This document shows positions 8,074 through 16,605 of a DNA stretch of 35,251 nucleotides, one piece after another; the first letter of the stretch is position 1; every line of letters starts with the position of its first letter. Source of the stretch: CAIURC01 sp043777315 (GTDB taxonomy: Bacteria > Verrucomicrobiota > Verrucomicrobiia > Chthoniobacterales > Chthoniobacteraceae); assembly GCA_043777315.1 (NCBI GenBank), contig JAYVPW010000028.1, forward strand, positions 1 to 35,251, written 5' to 3'. The notes beneath the pieces are model-generated. The model was not told where the DNA came from. It was given only the letters and a program-made list of their open reading frames with translations, and did no database searches. Position numbers and translations under genes: made by a program.

Positions 8074-10638
8074 TTACGCGAATTCCACGGCACCGATGTC
8101 GATGGTCCCGCCGAGGACGCGCGGCTTTCCAAGCTGGTCGGTGGTGAGGTTGTCCGGGTTGCTGCCGTGGTTGATCGCGGGGCTGGTTTTAGTCAGCGGA
8201 AAGATGCCGAGCACTGAGTTCAGCGGCGACAGGAGTTTGGCCGGGTTCACGGAGAACCCGAGCACGCCTGCCAAATCCTTCAAGAGTTCGGTGAGGTTAT
8301 TGGCACCGGTGATTTTGGCTCCACTCAGGTTCTGAATGTAACAGAAGTCGGCGTTGAAAGTGCCATCAGCATCTGGATGAAGCTTCGCGGTGTTCTGCGC
8401 GATGATGGTGCTGATGACGCCGATCGCCGCGCTGTTGGCGTCGAGCACGATGAAGACGCCGCCGCCCGCACCGGTCGCTTTGTTCGCGGCGATTGTGGAG
8501 TTGTGGATCGTCGAGGCGGCGTCGCCGATGATCGCCAGACCGCCGCCTTGCGCCGCGGTATTTTTGCCGATGGTTACCTGTGAGAGGATCAATTCTCCTC
8601 CCTGGCTCACGAGCCCGCCGCCATTGCCGTCGCCACTAACGCCGGGAGTCCCGGCCCCGCCCTTGTCGCCGTGGTAGGTGGTGCCGGTGTCGGGATCCTT
8701 CCAGCTCCCGCGGCCCGCCGCGCCCGCTGCACCGGCGGCACCGACTTTGCCAAGCGTGGCGATGTTCCCGGAGATCGTCGAATTTTTCACGGTCAAGACC
8801 CCGGCGTCGCAGAAGATGCCGCCGCCACTCGCGTCACCGCTCGGTCCGCCATCCGCGCCGTTACCGCCATTGCCGCCCGCGCCGCCGTGGTAATGCGTCG
8901 TCTCGTGAGTGTCGGGATCGGTGTAGTTGAAAGCCGCACCGCCAGCGCCGCCCGCGCCGCCGGCACCACCCGCGCCGCCATCGCCGCCGGTCGCGGTGTT
9001 CCCCGAAAGGGTGGATTTTTCGATGGTCAGATTGCCGAACGCCGCGATGCCGCCGCCGACCGCGTTGCCGCCCGTGCCGCCGGGGGTTCCCTCCGAGCCC
9101 TCGGTGCCATCTATTCCGCGATCCCCGCGATCTCCCGCGGCTCCTTTCTCACCGTCCGCGCCATCGGCGGCGAGGACGCTGTTGCCGGAAATCGTCGAGC
9201 CACTGATCATCACGGACCCGGTGGCATCGCTGTAGATTCCACCGCCGCTGGCGCTGGCTCCGTCGAATGCGAGCGTCCCATTGGCGGCGGTCACTTTATT
9301 TCCGGTGATGAAGGAATCCTGCACGGTGACCGCTCCGCCGCGGTTGTCGATGCCGCCCCCGGTGACCGAGGTTCCGCTCACGCCATTTCCGCCAGCGGTG
9401 CCGGCGGTGCCCCGGAAGGTCTCGCCCGTGTCGGGGTCGGTGAAGCTGCCCGCGCCCGCGCGACCGGCCGCACCGGCAATCCCGCCGTTTCCGAGCTTCA
9501 CGGTGTTGCCGGAAATCGTCGATCCGACGAGTGAAACCGACGTCCCTAAACTGTAAACACCGCCCCCCGCGCCGTTGGCACCGCCCCCGCCATCGCTGCC
9601 ATTGCCCCCGTCGCCACCCGCGCCAGCGTGGTAATGCGTCGTGTAATGATCCGCATCCGTCACGTTGAAAGCGCGGCCGCCGGCCCCGCCGTTGCCGCCC
9701 GCACCGCCGTGGCCGCCGTTGCCGGGCGTCACGGTGTTTCCGGAAATGACCGAAGTCTGGAGCACGAGCTGCCCGAGGTTCGCGATGCCGCCGCCGAATG
9801 CATCCCCGCCGTCACCGCCGGCAGAGCCGTCGGTCCCCGGCGCGCCATCTTCACCCCGATCGGATCTGGGAAAAGAGTCGCCATTTTGCCCGGCCCCGCC
9901 GGTGCCTCCGGTCGCGAAGTTCCCACTGACCGTGCAATCTTTGAGCGTCAGCGTATTGGCGTCCCCATTAAAAATGCCGCCTCCGGTCGCCGCTCCGCCG
10001 TGGTAGCCTGCGCCGCCGACGCCGCCGGACGCGGTGTTTCCGCTGATCTTCACTCGGACGAGGTTCACGTCGCCATTTTCGATATTGATCCCGCCGCCCC
10101 GCGCTTCCGCGCCGTCCGCGCCATCGCCGTCGGCACCGTCGGCGATGTTCGCACTGATCACGCAATCGGTCAGCGTGACCAGCCCGCTGGCGTCATCGAT
10201 GAAAACGCCGCCGCCAAACTGCGCGTGGCCTTTCGTGATTGTCATCCCACTGAGCGAAACCGTCAGCGGCGTTCCGCTGTCCTTGATGTTGAAAATCGAG
10301 AACTTGCCGGCGCCGCTGACCGTGAGCTTCGCGGGCAGCGCAGCACCGGTGATCGTGAGATCGTCGGTGATCGCCGGCAGGTCCGAGAGCAGCGTGATCG
10401 TCCCGGTGAGCGGCGCGGGTCTCGCCGCGGCAGTGTGGAAAGCGATCGTGTCCGCGCCGGCCTGAGTGTTCGCCAGCGTGATCGCTTCGCGCAAACTCAC
10501 GAGCCCGTCGGTCGGGTTGTCCGTGTCTTTGAGCGTGGTGACAAAAATCGCCGCCGGGGCGATGCGAGCTTCCAGCATCTCGATGCTTTCGGCTTGGACT
10601 CGGGAACAACCAGCGGCCTTGGGAGTGATGGTTTTCAT
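8074..10638 (-). CDS. LEPR-XLL/CSLREA-type beta-helix surface protein with glycine-rich loops
   Basis: An 854-residue protein. The N-terminus carries MLEARIAPA (21-29), which matches the LEPR-XLL-type N-terminal motif of exported planctomycete and verrucomicrobial giant proteins. Next comes a CSLREA-like segment, DGLVSLREAITLAN (44-57). The body is a right-handed parallel beta-helix: rungs such as STISGNT and GGGIxxxG repeat at least ten times, with very Gly-rich, collagen-like loops between them. Some loops carry DPDTGET or THYH motifs. The end, AINHGSNP...TIDIGAVEFA, is the typical cap of this family. I chose MKTITPK at 10638; an ATG 12 codons upstream adds nothing conserved. No catalytic residues are seen, so a structural, adhesive or surface-layer role is inferred. 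It is convergent with the deacetylase gene (45-bp gap). Confidence 0.85.
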   Translation of the reverse strand: MKTITPKAAGCSRVQAESIEMLEARIAPAAIFVTTLKDTDNPTDGLVSLREAITLANTQAGADTIAFHTAAARPAPLTGTITLLSDLPAITDDLTITGAALPAKLTVSGAGKFSIFNIKDSGTPLTVSLSGMTITKGHAQFGGGVFIDDASGLVTLTDCVISANIADGADGDGADGAEARGGGINIENGDVNLVRVKISGNTASGGVGGAGYHGGAATGGGIFNGDANTLTLKDCTVSGNFATGGTGGAGQNGDSFPRSDRGEDGAPGTDGSAGGDGGDAFGGGIANLGQLVLQTSVISGNTVTPGNGGHGGAGGNGGAGGRAFNVTDADHYTTHYHAGAGGDGGNGSDGGGGANGAGGGVYSLGTSVSLVGSTISGNTVKLGNGGIAGAAGRAGAGSFTDPDTGETFRGTAGTAGGNGVSGTSVTGGGIDNRGGAVTVQDSFITGNKVTAANGTLAFDGASASGGGIYSDATGSVMISGSTISGNSVLAADGADGEKGAAGDRGDRGIDGTEGSEGTPGGTGGNAVGGGIAAFGNLTIEKSTLSGNTATGGDGGAGGAGGAGGAGGAAFNYTDPDTHETTHYHGGAGGNGGNGADGGPSGDASGGGIFCDAGVLTVKNSTISGNIATLGKVGAAGAAGAAGRGSWKDPDTGTTYHGDKGGAGTPGVSGDGNGGGLVSQGGELILSQVTIGKNTAAQGGGLAIIGDAASTIHNSTIAANKATGAGGGVFIVLDANSAAIGVISTIIAQNTAKLHPDADGTFNADFCYIQNLSGAKITGANNLTELLKDLAGVLGFSVNPAKLLSPLNSVLGIFPLTKTSPAINHGSNPDNLTTDQLGKPRVLGGTIDIGAVEFA
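8608..9933 (-). repeat. Internal 741-bp-period duplication in the beta-helix gene
   Basis: Protein residues about 236-430 and 483-677 carry the same three loop types in the same order: an RGEDG/DRGIDG loop, a THYH loop and a DPDTG loop, each 247 residues apart. At the DNA level, GTGGTAATGCGTCGT occurs at 8887 and 9628, and GTGTCGGG at 8687 and 9428, both exactly 741 bp apart. That equals 247 codons. Confidence 0.8.
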
Positions 10639-10727
10639 GGCGACAATTGGAAAACTGTCGATTTCGCGAGTCAATAATTCCTTCGTGAACCTTGCGAGGA
10701 TGCCGATTTTTGGATTGACATCTGGGG

Positions 10728-11843
10728 ATGCAATCCACAGTGGAAAATGCCAGCGAAACAGCCGTTCCGCCGATCACGGAGGCGTCCTTCACCAGCAGCC
10801 ACACGAGCAACTTCCCCGCGTTGCTCCGCGACCGCGGTATCTCGCTCCTCGTCTCCACGTATCAGGCCGGCAAGGTCATCGTCGTCCGCGCGCAGGGCGA
10901 CTCGCTCAACACCCACTTCCGCACCTTTTTCAGCCCGATGGGCATGGCGTATCAGCCCGAAACCGGGCGGCTCGCGATCGGGACGAAGAACGAAGTCTGG
11001 GAGTTCCGCAACCAGCCCGATGTCGCGCCAAAGCTCGAGCCGAAAGGAACGCACGACGCCGCCTTCATCCCGCGCCGCAGCCACCACAGCGGCGACATCC
11101 GCATTCACGAGATCGGCTGGATCGGCTCCGAAATCTGGGCGGTCAACACGCGCTTTTCCTGCCTCTGCACGTTCGACCAGGATCACAGCTTCGTCCCGCG
11201 CTGGCGGCCCGATTTCATCACCGGCTACGCGCCGGAAGACCGCTGTCATCTCAACGGCATGGCCATCGTCGGGGACCGCGTAAAATACGTGACCTGCCTC
11301 GGCCGCACCGACACCCCCGGCGGCTGGCGTGCGAACAAAGCCAGCGGCGGCTGCCTGCTCGATGTCGAGACCGGCGCGGTCCTGCTCGACGGGATGTGCA
11401 TGCCGCATTCGCCGCGGCTTTACGCCGACCGCTTTTGGATTCTGGAATCCGGCATCGGCGCATTCTCCCGCGCCGATCTCGCCGCCGGGACGACCACCGT
11501 TCTCAGCAAACTTCCCGGCTTCACCCGCGGCATCGATTTTCACGGCAACCTCGCCTTCATCGGCCTTTCGCAGGTCCGCGAGAGCGCCGTCTTCAGCGGC
11601 ATCCCACTCGTCGATGAGGTGAAAGAGCGCACCTGCGGCGTCTGGGTCGTCGATATTCGCAACGGCCAGACCGTCGCGTTTCTCCGCTTCGAGGGGACCG
11701 TGCAGGAAATTTTTGCCGTCCAAGTCCTGTCGGACATCGCCCATCCCGACATCGTCAACGAGCCCGGTGAGCAGCGGGACAACTCGTTCGTCCTCCCCGA
11801 CGACGCGCTCCGCGATGTGCCGGAGCGGCTGCGGGCGCACTGA
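10728..11843 (+). CDS. TIGR03032 family protein (beta-propeller-like)
   Basis: A 371-residue protein without signal peptide. The FPALLRDRGISLLVSTYQAG opening, FFSPMGMAYQ, and the later HLNGMAIVGDRVKYVTCLG and LPGFTRGIDFHGNLAFIGLS are characteristic of the TIGR03032 family. These are conserved proteins of unknown activity with repeated four-stranded, propeller-like blades. HSPRLYADRFWILESG is a further conserved block. Several Cys residues (in FSCLCTFD and GMCMPHS) are visible, but no catalytic set can be named. The start is ATG at 10728, divergent from the beta-helix gene across an 89-bp gap. ffh begins 87 bp downstream. Family assignment is fairly sure; function is unknown. Confidence 0.82.
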   Translation: MQSTVENASETAVPPITEASFTSSHTSNFPALLRDRGISLLVSTYQAGKVIVVRAQGDSLNTHFRTFFSPMGMAYQPETGRLAIGTKNEVWEFRNQPDVAPKLEPKGTHDAAFIPRRSHHSGDIRIHEIGWIGSEIWAVNTRFSCLCTFDQDHSFVPRWRPDFITGYAPEDRCHLNGMAIVGDRVKYVTCLGRTDTPGGWRANKASGGCLLDVETGAVLLDGMCMPHSPRLYADRFWILESGIGAFSRADLAAGTTTVLSKLPGFTRGIDFHGNLAFIGLSQVRESAVFSGIPLVDEVKERTCGVWVVDIRNGQTVAFLRFEGTVQEIFAVQVLSDIAHPDIVNEPGEQRDNSFVLPDDALRDVPERLRAH

Positions 11844-11930
11844 TTTTCGGAAGAAATATGCGCCCAAGCGCGGCCTCACTCCCCGCTGGCATTCGTGTTC
11901 GTCTGGGCTAAGGTGCGCGCCCTTTCGCCC

Positions 11931-13265
11931 ATGTTTTCACTGCTCGCCGACAAACTTCAGGACGTCTTCAAAGACCTCCGCGGCCACGGGAAAATCTCGG
12001 AGACGAACATCACGGAAGCGCTGCGGGAAGTGCGAATGGCGCTGCTGGAGGCGGACGTGGATTTCAATGTGGCAAAGGGTTTCATCGCCCGGGTGAAAGA
12101 GAAAGCGCTCGGCGAGGAGGTGCTGCGGAGCGTCTCGCCGGGCCAGCAGATCGTGAAGATTTTCCACGACGAACTCACCGCGCTCCTCGGCGGCGGCGAG
12201 TCGCCGCTGAACCTCGACAAGCCCGCGCGCATCCTGATGGTCGGCCTCAACGGCGCGGGCAAAACCACCTCCTCGGCCAAGCTCGCGAGCTACCTGAAAA
12301 AGCAAGGCCGCGCGCCGCTGCTCATCGCGTGCGACTTGCATCGACCGGCCGCGATCGAGCAACTCGCGACACTCGGTCGCCAGATCGGCGTCCCTGTTTT
12401 CATCCCGGCTTCCGGCGAAACCGACCTACTCCGGAACGCGCGCGCCGCCGTCGAGTGGGCGAAGGAGCAGCCGGGGAACGTCCAGATTTACGACACCGCC
12501 GGCCGGCAGGAAATCGACGCCGCGCTCGTCGCGGAACTCAAGCAACTCCGCGAGTTTTTGCAGCCGAACGAAGTCCTGCTCGTTGCCGATTCCGCGACCG
12601 GGCAGCAGGCCGTCAGCGTCGCAACTCACTTCCACGAAGCGCTAAATATCACCGGCCTCGTGCTCACGAAACTCGACGGCGACGCCCGCGGCGGCGCGGC
12701 GCTCTCGATGCGCGAGGTGACGCAGCGGCCGATCAAATTTGCCGGCATCGGCGAAAAGCTCGACCAGTTTGAACCTTTCCACCCCGACCGCCTCGCCGGG
12801 CGCATCCTCGGGATGGGCGACATCGTCGGGCTCGTGGAAAAAGCGGCGTCGATGATCGACGAGGAGGAGGCGGCGCGGATGGAGGAGAAGATGCGGACGG
12901 CGTCGTTCGACCTGAATGATTTCCTCGCGCAGTTCAAAATGATCAAGAAGCTCGGGCCGCTGGAAAATATCCTTGGCATGTTGCCGGGCATGTCTAACCT
13001 GAAAGGCTTTTCGGTTGACGAAAAACAGATGAAGCGGGTCGAAGCCATCGTGCTTTCGATGACGCTGGACGAGCGGACCAACCCGGACATTTTGAATGCC
13101 CGCCGCCGACAGCGCATTGCCCGCGGCAGCGGTTCTTCGGTCACTGAAGTCAACGACCTCATCCAGCGCTTCGGCCAGATGCGGAAGATGATGAAAGACA
13201 TGGGCCGGATGAAGAAAATGATGTCGCGCCCCGGGGCGGCCAAACGCTTCAAACTGCCGCAATAA
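11931..13265 (+). CDS. ffh: Signal recognition particle protein Ffh
   Basis: A 444-residue GTPase that binds 4.5S RNA and signal sequences and delivers ribosomes to FtsY at the membrane. It has an N-domain (1-90), and a G-domain with G1 GLNGAGKTT (105-113), DTAGR (188-192) and TKLDG (246-250). The methionine-rich M-domain (about 300-444) includes LGMLPGM, the RRRQRIARGSGSS RNA-binding helix-turn and a Met-rich tail. G1 reads GLNGAGKTT where most bacteria have GLQGSGKTT, a conservative difference. The start MFSLLADKLQ at 11931 matches the family; the frame runs 12 codons upstream without support. It is followed 36 bp later by rpsP, a common gene order. Confidence 0.97.
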   Translation: MFSLLADKLQDVFKDLRGHGKISETNITEALREVRMALLEADVDFNVAKGFIARVKEKALGEEVLRSVSPGQQIVKIFHDELTALLGGGESPLNLDKPARILMVGLNGAGKTTSSAKLASYLKKQGRAPLLIACDLHRPAAIEQLATLGRQIGVPVFIPASGETDLLRNARAAVEWAKEQPGNVQIYDTAGRQEIDAALVAELKQLREFLQPNEVLLVADSATGQQAVSVATHFHEALNITGLVLTKLDGDARGGAALSMREVTQRPIKFAGIGEKLDQFEPFHPDRLAGRILGMGDIVGLVEKAASMIDEEEAARMEEKMRTASFDLNDFLAQFKMIKKLGPLENILGMLPGMSNLKGFSVDEKQMKRVEAIVLSMTLDERTNPDILNARRRQRIARGSGSSVTEVNDLIQRFGQMRKMMKDMGRMKKMMSRPGAAKRFKLPQ

Positions 13266-13301
13266 ATTTAACCAAACCAACAACCAGCAAGACCCACCGA
13301 T

Positions 13302-13568
13302 ATGTCCGTCAGCATCCGTCTCCGCCGCGAAGGCGCCCTCAATCACCCGTATTACAAAGTCGTCGTCGCTGATCAGCGCAGCCCGCGCGACGGCAAATTC
13401 ATCGAGATCATCGGCAACTACGATCCGAAGAAAGCCGGCGACAACGCGAAAATCGACGTCTCGCGCGCCGAGTATTGGATCAGCAAAGGCGCGCAGCCCA
13501 GCGACACCGTCCGCAGCCTGATCAAGCGCGTGCGCAAAGCCGCCGCCGCCGCCGAGCCGGCGAAGTAA
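13302..13568 (+). CDS. rpsP: 30S ribosomal protein S16
   Basis: An 88-residue ribosomal protein of the 30S body, needed for small-subunit assembly. It begins MSVSIRLRREGALNHPYYKV and contains VVADQRSPRDGKFIEIIGNYDP, both diagnostic for S16. An Ala-rich tail (AAAAEPAK) ends the protein, typical length for the family. It is expected to be in one operon with ffh and khpA. A palindrome follows 9 bp after the stop. Confidence 0.98.
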   Translation: MSVSIRLRREGALNHPYYKVVVADQRSPRDGKFIEIIGNYDPKKAGDNAKIDVSRAEYWISKGAQPSDTVRSLIKRVRKAAAAAEPAK

Positions 13569-13577
13569 CCCGCGATT

Positions 13578-13627
13578 TGCAGGGCGGGCGCTCCGCCTGC
13601 CCAGGCAAACGGGGCGGTCGCCCTACA
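13578..13627. repeat. Imperfect palindrome between rpsP and khpA
   Basis: TGCAGGGCGGGCGCTCCGCC is mirrored by the complement of GGGGCGGTCGCCCTACA, forming about a 50-bp inverted repeat. It starts 9 bp after the rpsP stop. It resembles the GTAGGGCG-type intergenic repeats of verrucomicrobial genomes. It could attenuate or process the rpsP-khpA transcript. Confidence 0.7.
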
Positions 13628-13640
13628 ATCCATCACCACC

Positions 13641-13646
13641 GAGGAA
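13641..13646 (+). promoter_or_regulatory. Ribosome binding site of khpA
   Basis: GAGGAA lies 5 nt before the ATG at 13652. It decides between this start and the second ATG at 13667. It is one of the few good Shine-Dalgarno sequences in the window. Confidence 0.65.
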
Positions 13647-13651
13647 TCGAA

Positions 13652-13912
13652 ATGCATCACGCCGCCATGCTCGAATTCCTGACCTACGTCCTCCGGCAAC
13701 TCATCGATTTTCCCGAGGAGATGATCCTCGTGAAAACGGAGGGCGGGCCGAAAAAAACCGTCTTTAAAGTGCGGCTGCGCCAAAGTGACATCGGCAAAAT
13801 CGTGGGCAAACACGGGCAAACGATCATTGCGATTCGCAACCTGCTCGCCGCCGCCGCCGCGCGCCACGGCGAGCGCGCGCTGCTGGAAATCATCGAGCCG
13901 CCCGCGGCCTGA
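13652..13912 (+). CDS. khpA: KH-domain RNA-binding protein KhpA
   Basis: An 86-residue single KH-domain protein that binds RNA and in other bacteria works with KhpB/EloR. The KH signature IGKIVGKHGQTIIAIRNLL includes the GxxG loop GKHG (52-55), flanked by strands KKTVFKVRL and ALLEIIEPP. The start at 13652 is supported by a GAGGAA site. It keeps the classical position behind ffh-rpsP, but rimM, trmD and rplS, which often follow, are absent; a repeat cluster and a gene remnant come next. Confidence 0.93.
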   Translation: MHHAAMLEFLTYVLRQLIDFPEEMILVKTEGGPKKTVFKVRLRQSDIGKIVGKHGQTIIAIRNLLAAAAARHGERALLEIIEPPAA

Positions 13913-14003
13913 GCCAGGCGTCTCGCGGAAGTCGGGCGTCTCGCGGAAGTCAGGCGTCTCGCCTGACGGGGTGAGTGACGCGGGCGTCAGGCGAGACGCC
14001 TGT
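13913..14003. repeat. Direct and inverted GGCGTCTCGC repeats
   Basis: Three direct units with the core GGCGTCTCGC (two followed by GGAAGTC, the third by CTGAC) are followed by the inverse GTCAGGCGAGACGCCTG, forming a stem with the third unit. The cluster starts directly after the khpA stop. It ends where homology of the propeller remnant begins, so it marks a likely break point. Confidence 0.75.
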
Positions 14004-14362
14004 CTTTCCGTCGCTCGACGTGAGCGCGAACGGCTTGGCGAGTCCGACCGTCCCCGGGTCGCCGCCGAGCGCGATGAAGCTGCCTTTGTGGAAGACGATC
14101 CCGCGCACGTAGCGGCTGTAGTTCCCCTCGAATTTCGACGCATCCCAAGTCACGCCGTCCGTCGTGGTCCCGAAAATATTCGTCCCGCCGTAGCTCCCCA
14201 CCGCGACGAAACGTCCGCCGCCAAACGCCACCGCGCGATACGTCTCGCCCTCTTTCCCGACGAGCGAGTTTATCCAATCGACGCCGTTCTCCGATGTGAC
14301 GCGCTGCCCGTTTTGTCCGACCGCGACGAAGAGATTTGGTATGGCGAAAAGCGCGTAACCTT
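14001..14362 (-). pseudogene. Remnant of a propeller-like (BNR/kelch-type) surface protein
   Basis: About 120 minus-strand codons read as repeated blades: IPNLFVAVGQNGQRVTSENG, then YRAVAFGGGRFVAVGSYGG with FGTTTDGVTWD, then GIVFHKGSFIALGG and finally FALTSSDGK. This FVAVG...TSxDGxxW pattern is typical of large secreted beta-propeller proteins. The piece has no start or natural end: it stops in the GGCGTCTCGC repeats at one side and near a family-1 palindrome at the other. The open frame continues far across hflK only by chance. It is best seen as a truncated relic of a longer gene. Together with its flanking repeats it fills the 690-bp gap between khpA and hflK, where I see no intact gene. 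Confidence 0.72.
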
Positions 14363-14408
14363 GCGCCGCACAGGCGCGCTGGCAACCGCGGAGCGACACT
14401 CCTTCCTT

Positions 14409-14536
14409 GTCATCCTGAGCGAAGCCCGGCTTTGCGGGCGCAGTCGAAGGACCTCTTACTTTTCCCCGCTCGGGCACGCCCCGCCGGGAGAGAGGTAAGA
14501 GGTCTTTCGACTCCGCTGCGCTGCGCTCAAGATGAC
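14409..14536. repeat. Family-1 long palindrome, copy 2
   Basis: GTCATCCTGAGCGAAG...AGTCGAAGGACCTCTTAC on the left is mirrored by GTAAGAGGTCTTTCGACTCC...AAGATGAC on the right, around a GC-rich loop. The arms are of the TTACTT subtype. The element ends 67 bp before hflK and may hold or shield its promoter region. Confidence 0.88.
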
Positions 14537-14603
14537 GGGAAAGCTGAACGCGTTCACACTTTGCTCGCCTCCCGCTGCGCTGCCATGCGACCCTCCCTGC
14601 CCA

Positions 14604-15584
14604 ATGCCGCCCACCAAATACATCATCCCACCCGAATGGAATCTCCCGCCCGTCCGGCTCGGCTGGCTCTGGCGCGGGCTCCTCGTCGTCCTCGTGATTT
14701 GGATCAGCTTCTCGCTTTTTACCAGCGTCCCGGCGGATTCCGTCGGCGTGCTGACTCGGCTCGGGAAATTTCAGGAAGTCGTGCAGCCGGGGCTGCGCTT
14801 CAAGTTTCCGCTCGGCATCGACCAGCTCAAAATCGTGCCGGTGCAGCGGCAGTTGAAGCTCGAGTTCGGCTTCAAAACTGCCGGCGCGCAGAATCACGAC
14901 CAGAGCTCCGACGAGCCGGAAGATGAGAAGAACATGGTCACCGGTGATCTGAATATGGCGCTCGTCGAATGGGTCGTGCAGTACCGCGTGGAAGATCCGA
15001 AAAGGTATCTTTTCAACGTCCGCGAACCCGGCTGGACGTTGCGCGATGCGAGCGAATCCGTGATGCGCGAAGTGATTGGCGACCGCACGGTCGATGAGGT
15101 GCTGACGATTGGCCGGCAGGAGATCGAAAACGAGGCGCTGGTCGGGATGAAGCACCTCGCGGAAAACTACGGCCTCGGCCTGACGGTCATGCAGGTGCAG
15201 CTCAAGGACGTGCATCCGCCGCGCGCCGTGCAGGCCAGTTTCAACGAAGTGAACCAGGCGCAGCAGGAGAAGGAGCAGGCAATCAACGTGGCTAATGGCG
15301 AATACAACAAAGCCGTCCCGCGCGCCCGCGGCATCGCTGATCAAAAGATCCGTGAGGCCGACGGCTATGCGCTGAAAAGAACCAACGAAGCGCACGGCGA
15401 CGCAGACCGTTTCAATGCGTTGCTCGCCGAATACACGAAGGCGCCAGAGGTCACGCGACAGCGGATCTATCTCGAGACGATGGCCGAGGTGCTGCCGCAG
15501 TTGGAGCGCAAGATCATCCTCGACGAGAAAGCCGGACAGCTCCTCCCGCTGCTGCCACTCGACCAGAAAGGCCCCACGAAATGA
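14604..15584 (+). CDS. hflK: HflK, band-7/SPFH membrane protease regulator
   Basis: A 326-residue inner-membrane protein whose bulk faces the periplasm. With HflC it forms a large cage around FtsH and modulates membrane-protein degradation. One membrane segment (about 21-41) is followed by the SPFH domain, starting SVPADSVGVLTRLGKFQEVVQPGLRF. The later helical part (about 220-300) includes VNQAQQEKEQAINVANGEYNK, a coiled-coil stretch usual for HflK. The start MPPTKYIIPPEWN at 14604 was chosen over an upstream extension through the repeat. The stop overlaps hflC by 4 nt (ATGA), so the two are translationally coupled. Confidence 0.93.
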   Translation: MPPTKYIIPPEWNLPPVRLGWLWRGLLVVLVIWISFSLFTSVPADSVGVLTRLGKFQEVVQPGLRFKFPLGIDQLKIVPVQRQLKLEFGFKTAGAQNHDQSSDEPEDEKNMVTGDLNMALVEWVVQYRVEDPKRYLFNVREPGWTLRDASESVMREVIGDRTVDEVLTIGRQEIENEALVGMKHLAENYGLGLTVMQVQLKDVHPPRAVQASFNEVNQAQQEKEQAINVANGEYNKAVPRARGIADQKIREADGYALKRTNEAHGDADRFNALLAEYTKAPEVTRQRIYLETMAEVLPQLERKIILDEKAGQLLPLLPLDQKGPTK

Positions 15585-16597
15585 GCATCAGCACATGGTT
15601 CAAACTCGCGATCGTTTTCGCGCTCGTGCTCGTCTTCAGCGGTGCGGCGTTCGTCGTGCCGGAGACGGAGCAGGTGATCCTCACGCAGTTCGGCAAGCCA
15701 GTCGGCGGCGTGATCTCGCACGCCGGGCTGCACTTCAAAGTGCCATTCATCCAGGACGTGAATCGCATCGAAAAGCGCGTGCTCGAATGGGACGGCCCGA
15801 GCGCGGAAATGCCGACGAAAGACAAGCTCTACCTCGTCGTCGATACCTTCGGCCGGTGGCGCATCAGCGACCCGCTGCAATATTTTCTGCGCCTCCGCGA
15901 TGAGCGCAGCGCGCAATCCCGGCTCGACGACATCCTCGGCAGCGAGACGCGGAACACCGTCGCGCGGCACGAACTCGTCGAACTCGTCCGCACGACGAAA
16001 GACCGGAAAGCTGCGCTCGACGACACCATCGTCAATGCCAGCGGGACCGCCGCCGCGGGGCTGCCGCCGATCCAATTCGGACGCGTGACGCTCGAAAAAG
16101 AAATCGGCGATCAAGCGCGGAAGAAGCTCGAGGAATTCGGGATCGAGCTGCTCGACGTGCGCTTCAAGCGCATCAATTACAACCCCGCGGTGAGCGCGAA
16201 AATTTTCGACCGGATGACGAGCGAGCGCCGCCAGATTGCCGAGCGTTTTCGGAGCGAAGGCGCGGGCGAAGCAGCAAAGATCATGGGGAGCAAAGAGCGC
16301 GATTTGAAAGAGATCGAATCCGTGGCGTATCGCACCGTGCAAGGCGTGCAGGGCAAGGCCGACGCCGAGGCGACCGCGATCTACGCACAGGCTTACAACT
16401 CGACGCCGGAGGCGCGGGAATTCTACGCCTTCACCCGCACGCTCGAGACGTACCGCACCGTTTTCACGCAGGGGACGACCGTCGTCCTCACGACCGAGGG
16501 AAGCTTCCTGCGCTTCTTCAAAGGCGAGGCCGTGAAAGCGCCTGCATCCTCCCTGCCTCTCGCCGCGCCCGCCGCGCCCGCCGCGGTAAATCCGTAG
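15581..16597 (+). CDS. hflC: HflC, band-7/SPFH membrane protease regulator
   Basis: A 338-residue partner of HflK. It has one N-terminal membrane helix (about 8-26, LAIVFALVLVFSGAAFVV), then the SPFH domain with VPETEQVILTQFGKPVGG, LVVDTFGRWRISDPLQYF and an AEATAIYAQAYNSTPEAREF segment characteristic of HflC. A Pro/Ala-rich tail (from about 320) is extra. Its ATG overlaps the hflK stop, and the metallo-hydrolase gene follows after 8 bp. HflKC normally acts on FtsH, whose gene is not in this window. Confidence 0.94.
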   Translation: MSISTWFKLAIVFALVLVFSGAAFVVPETEQVILTQFGKPVGGVISHAGLHFKVPFIQDVNRIEKRVLEWDGPSAEMPTKDKLYLVVDTFGRWRISDPLQYFLRLRDERSAQSRLDDILGSETRNTVARHELVELVRTTKDRKAALDDTIVNASGTAAAGLPPIQFGRVTLEKEIGDQARKKLEEFGIELLDVRFKRINYNPAVSAKIFDRMTSERRQIAERFRSEGAGEAAKIMGSKERDLKEIESVAYRTVQGVQGKADAEATAIYAQAYNSTPEAREFYAFTRTLETYRTVFTQGTTVVLTTEGSFLRFFKGEAVKAPASSLPLAAPAAPAAVNP

Positions 16598-16605
16598 CGC
16601 GTCGA

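Noticed and set aside
8671..9556. Plus-strand Pro/Ala-rich frames opposite the beta-helix gene, resembling Pro-rich proteins
   Set aside because: They are the reverse reading of glycine codons (GGC/GCC) in the minus-strand gene, which has clear motifs.
13950..15395. A 481-codon minus-strand frame covering hflK
   Set aside because: Only its last part (14001-14362) has protein-like repeats; the rest is antisense to hflK and crosses a palindrome, so only the remnant was kept.
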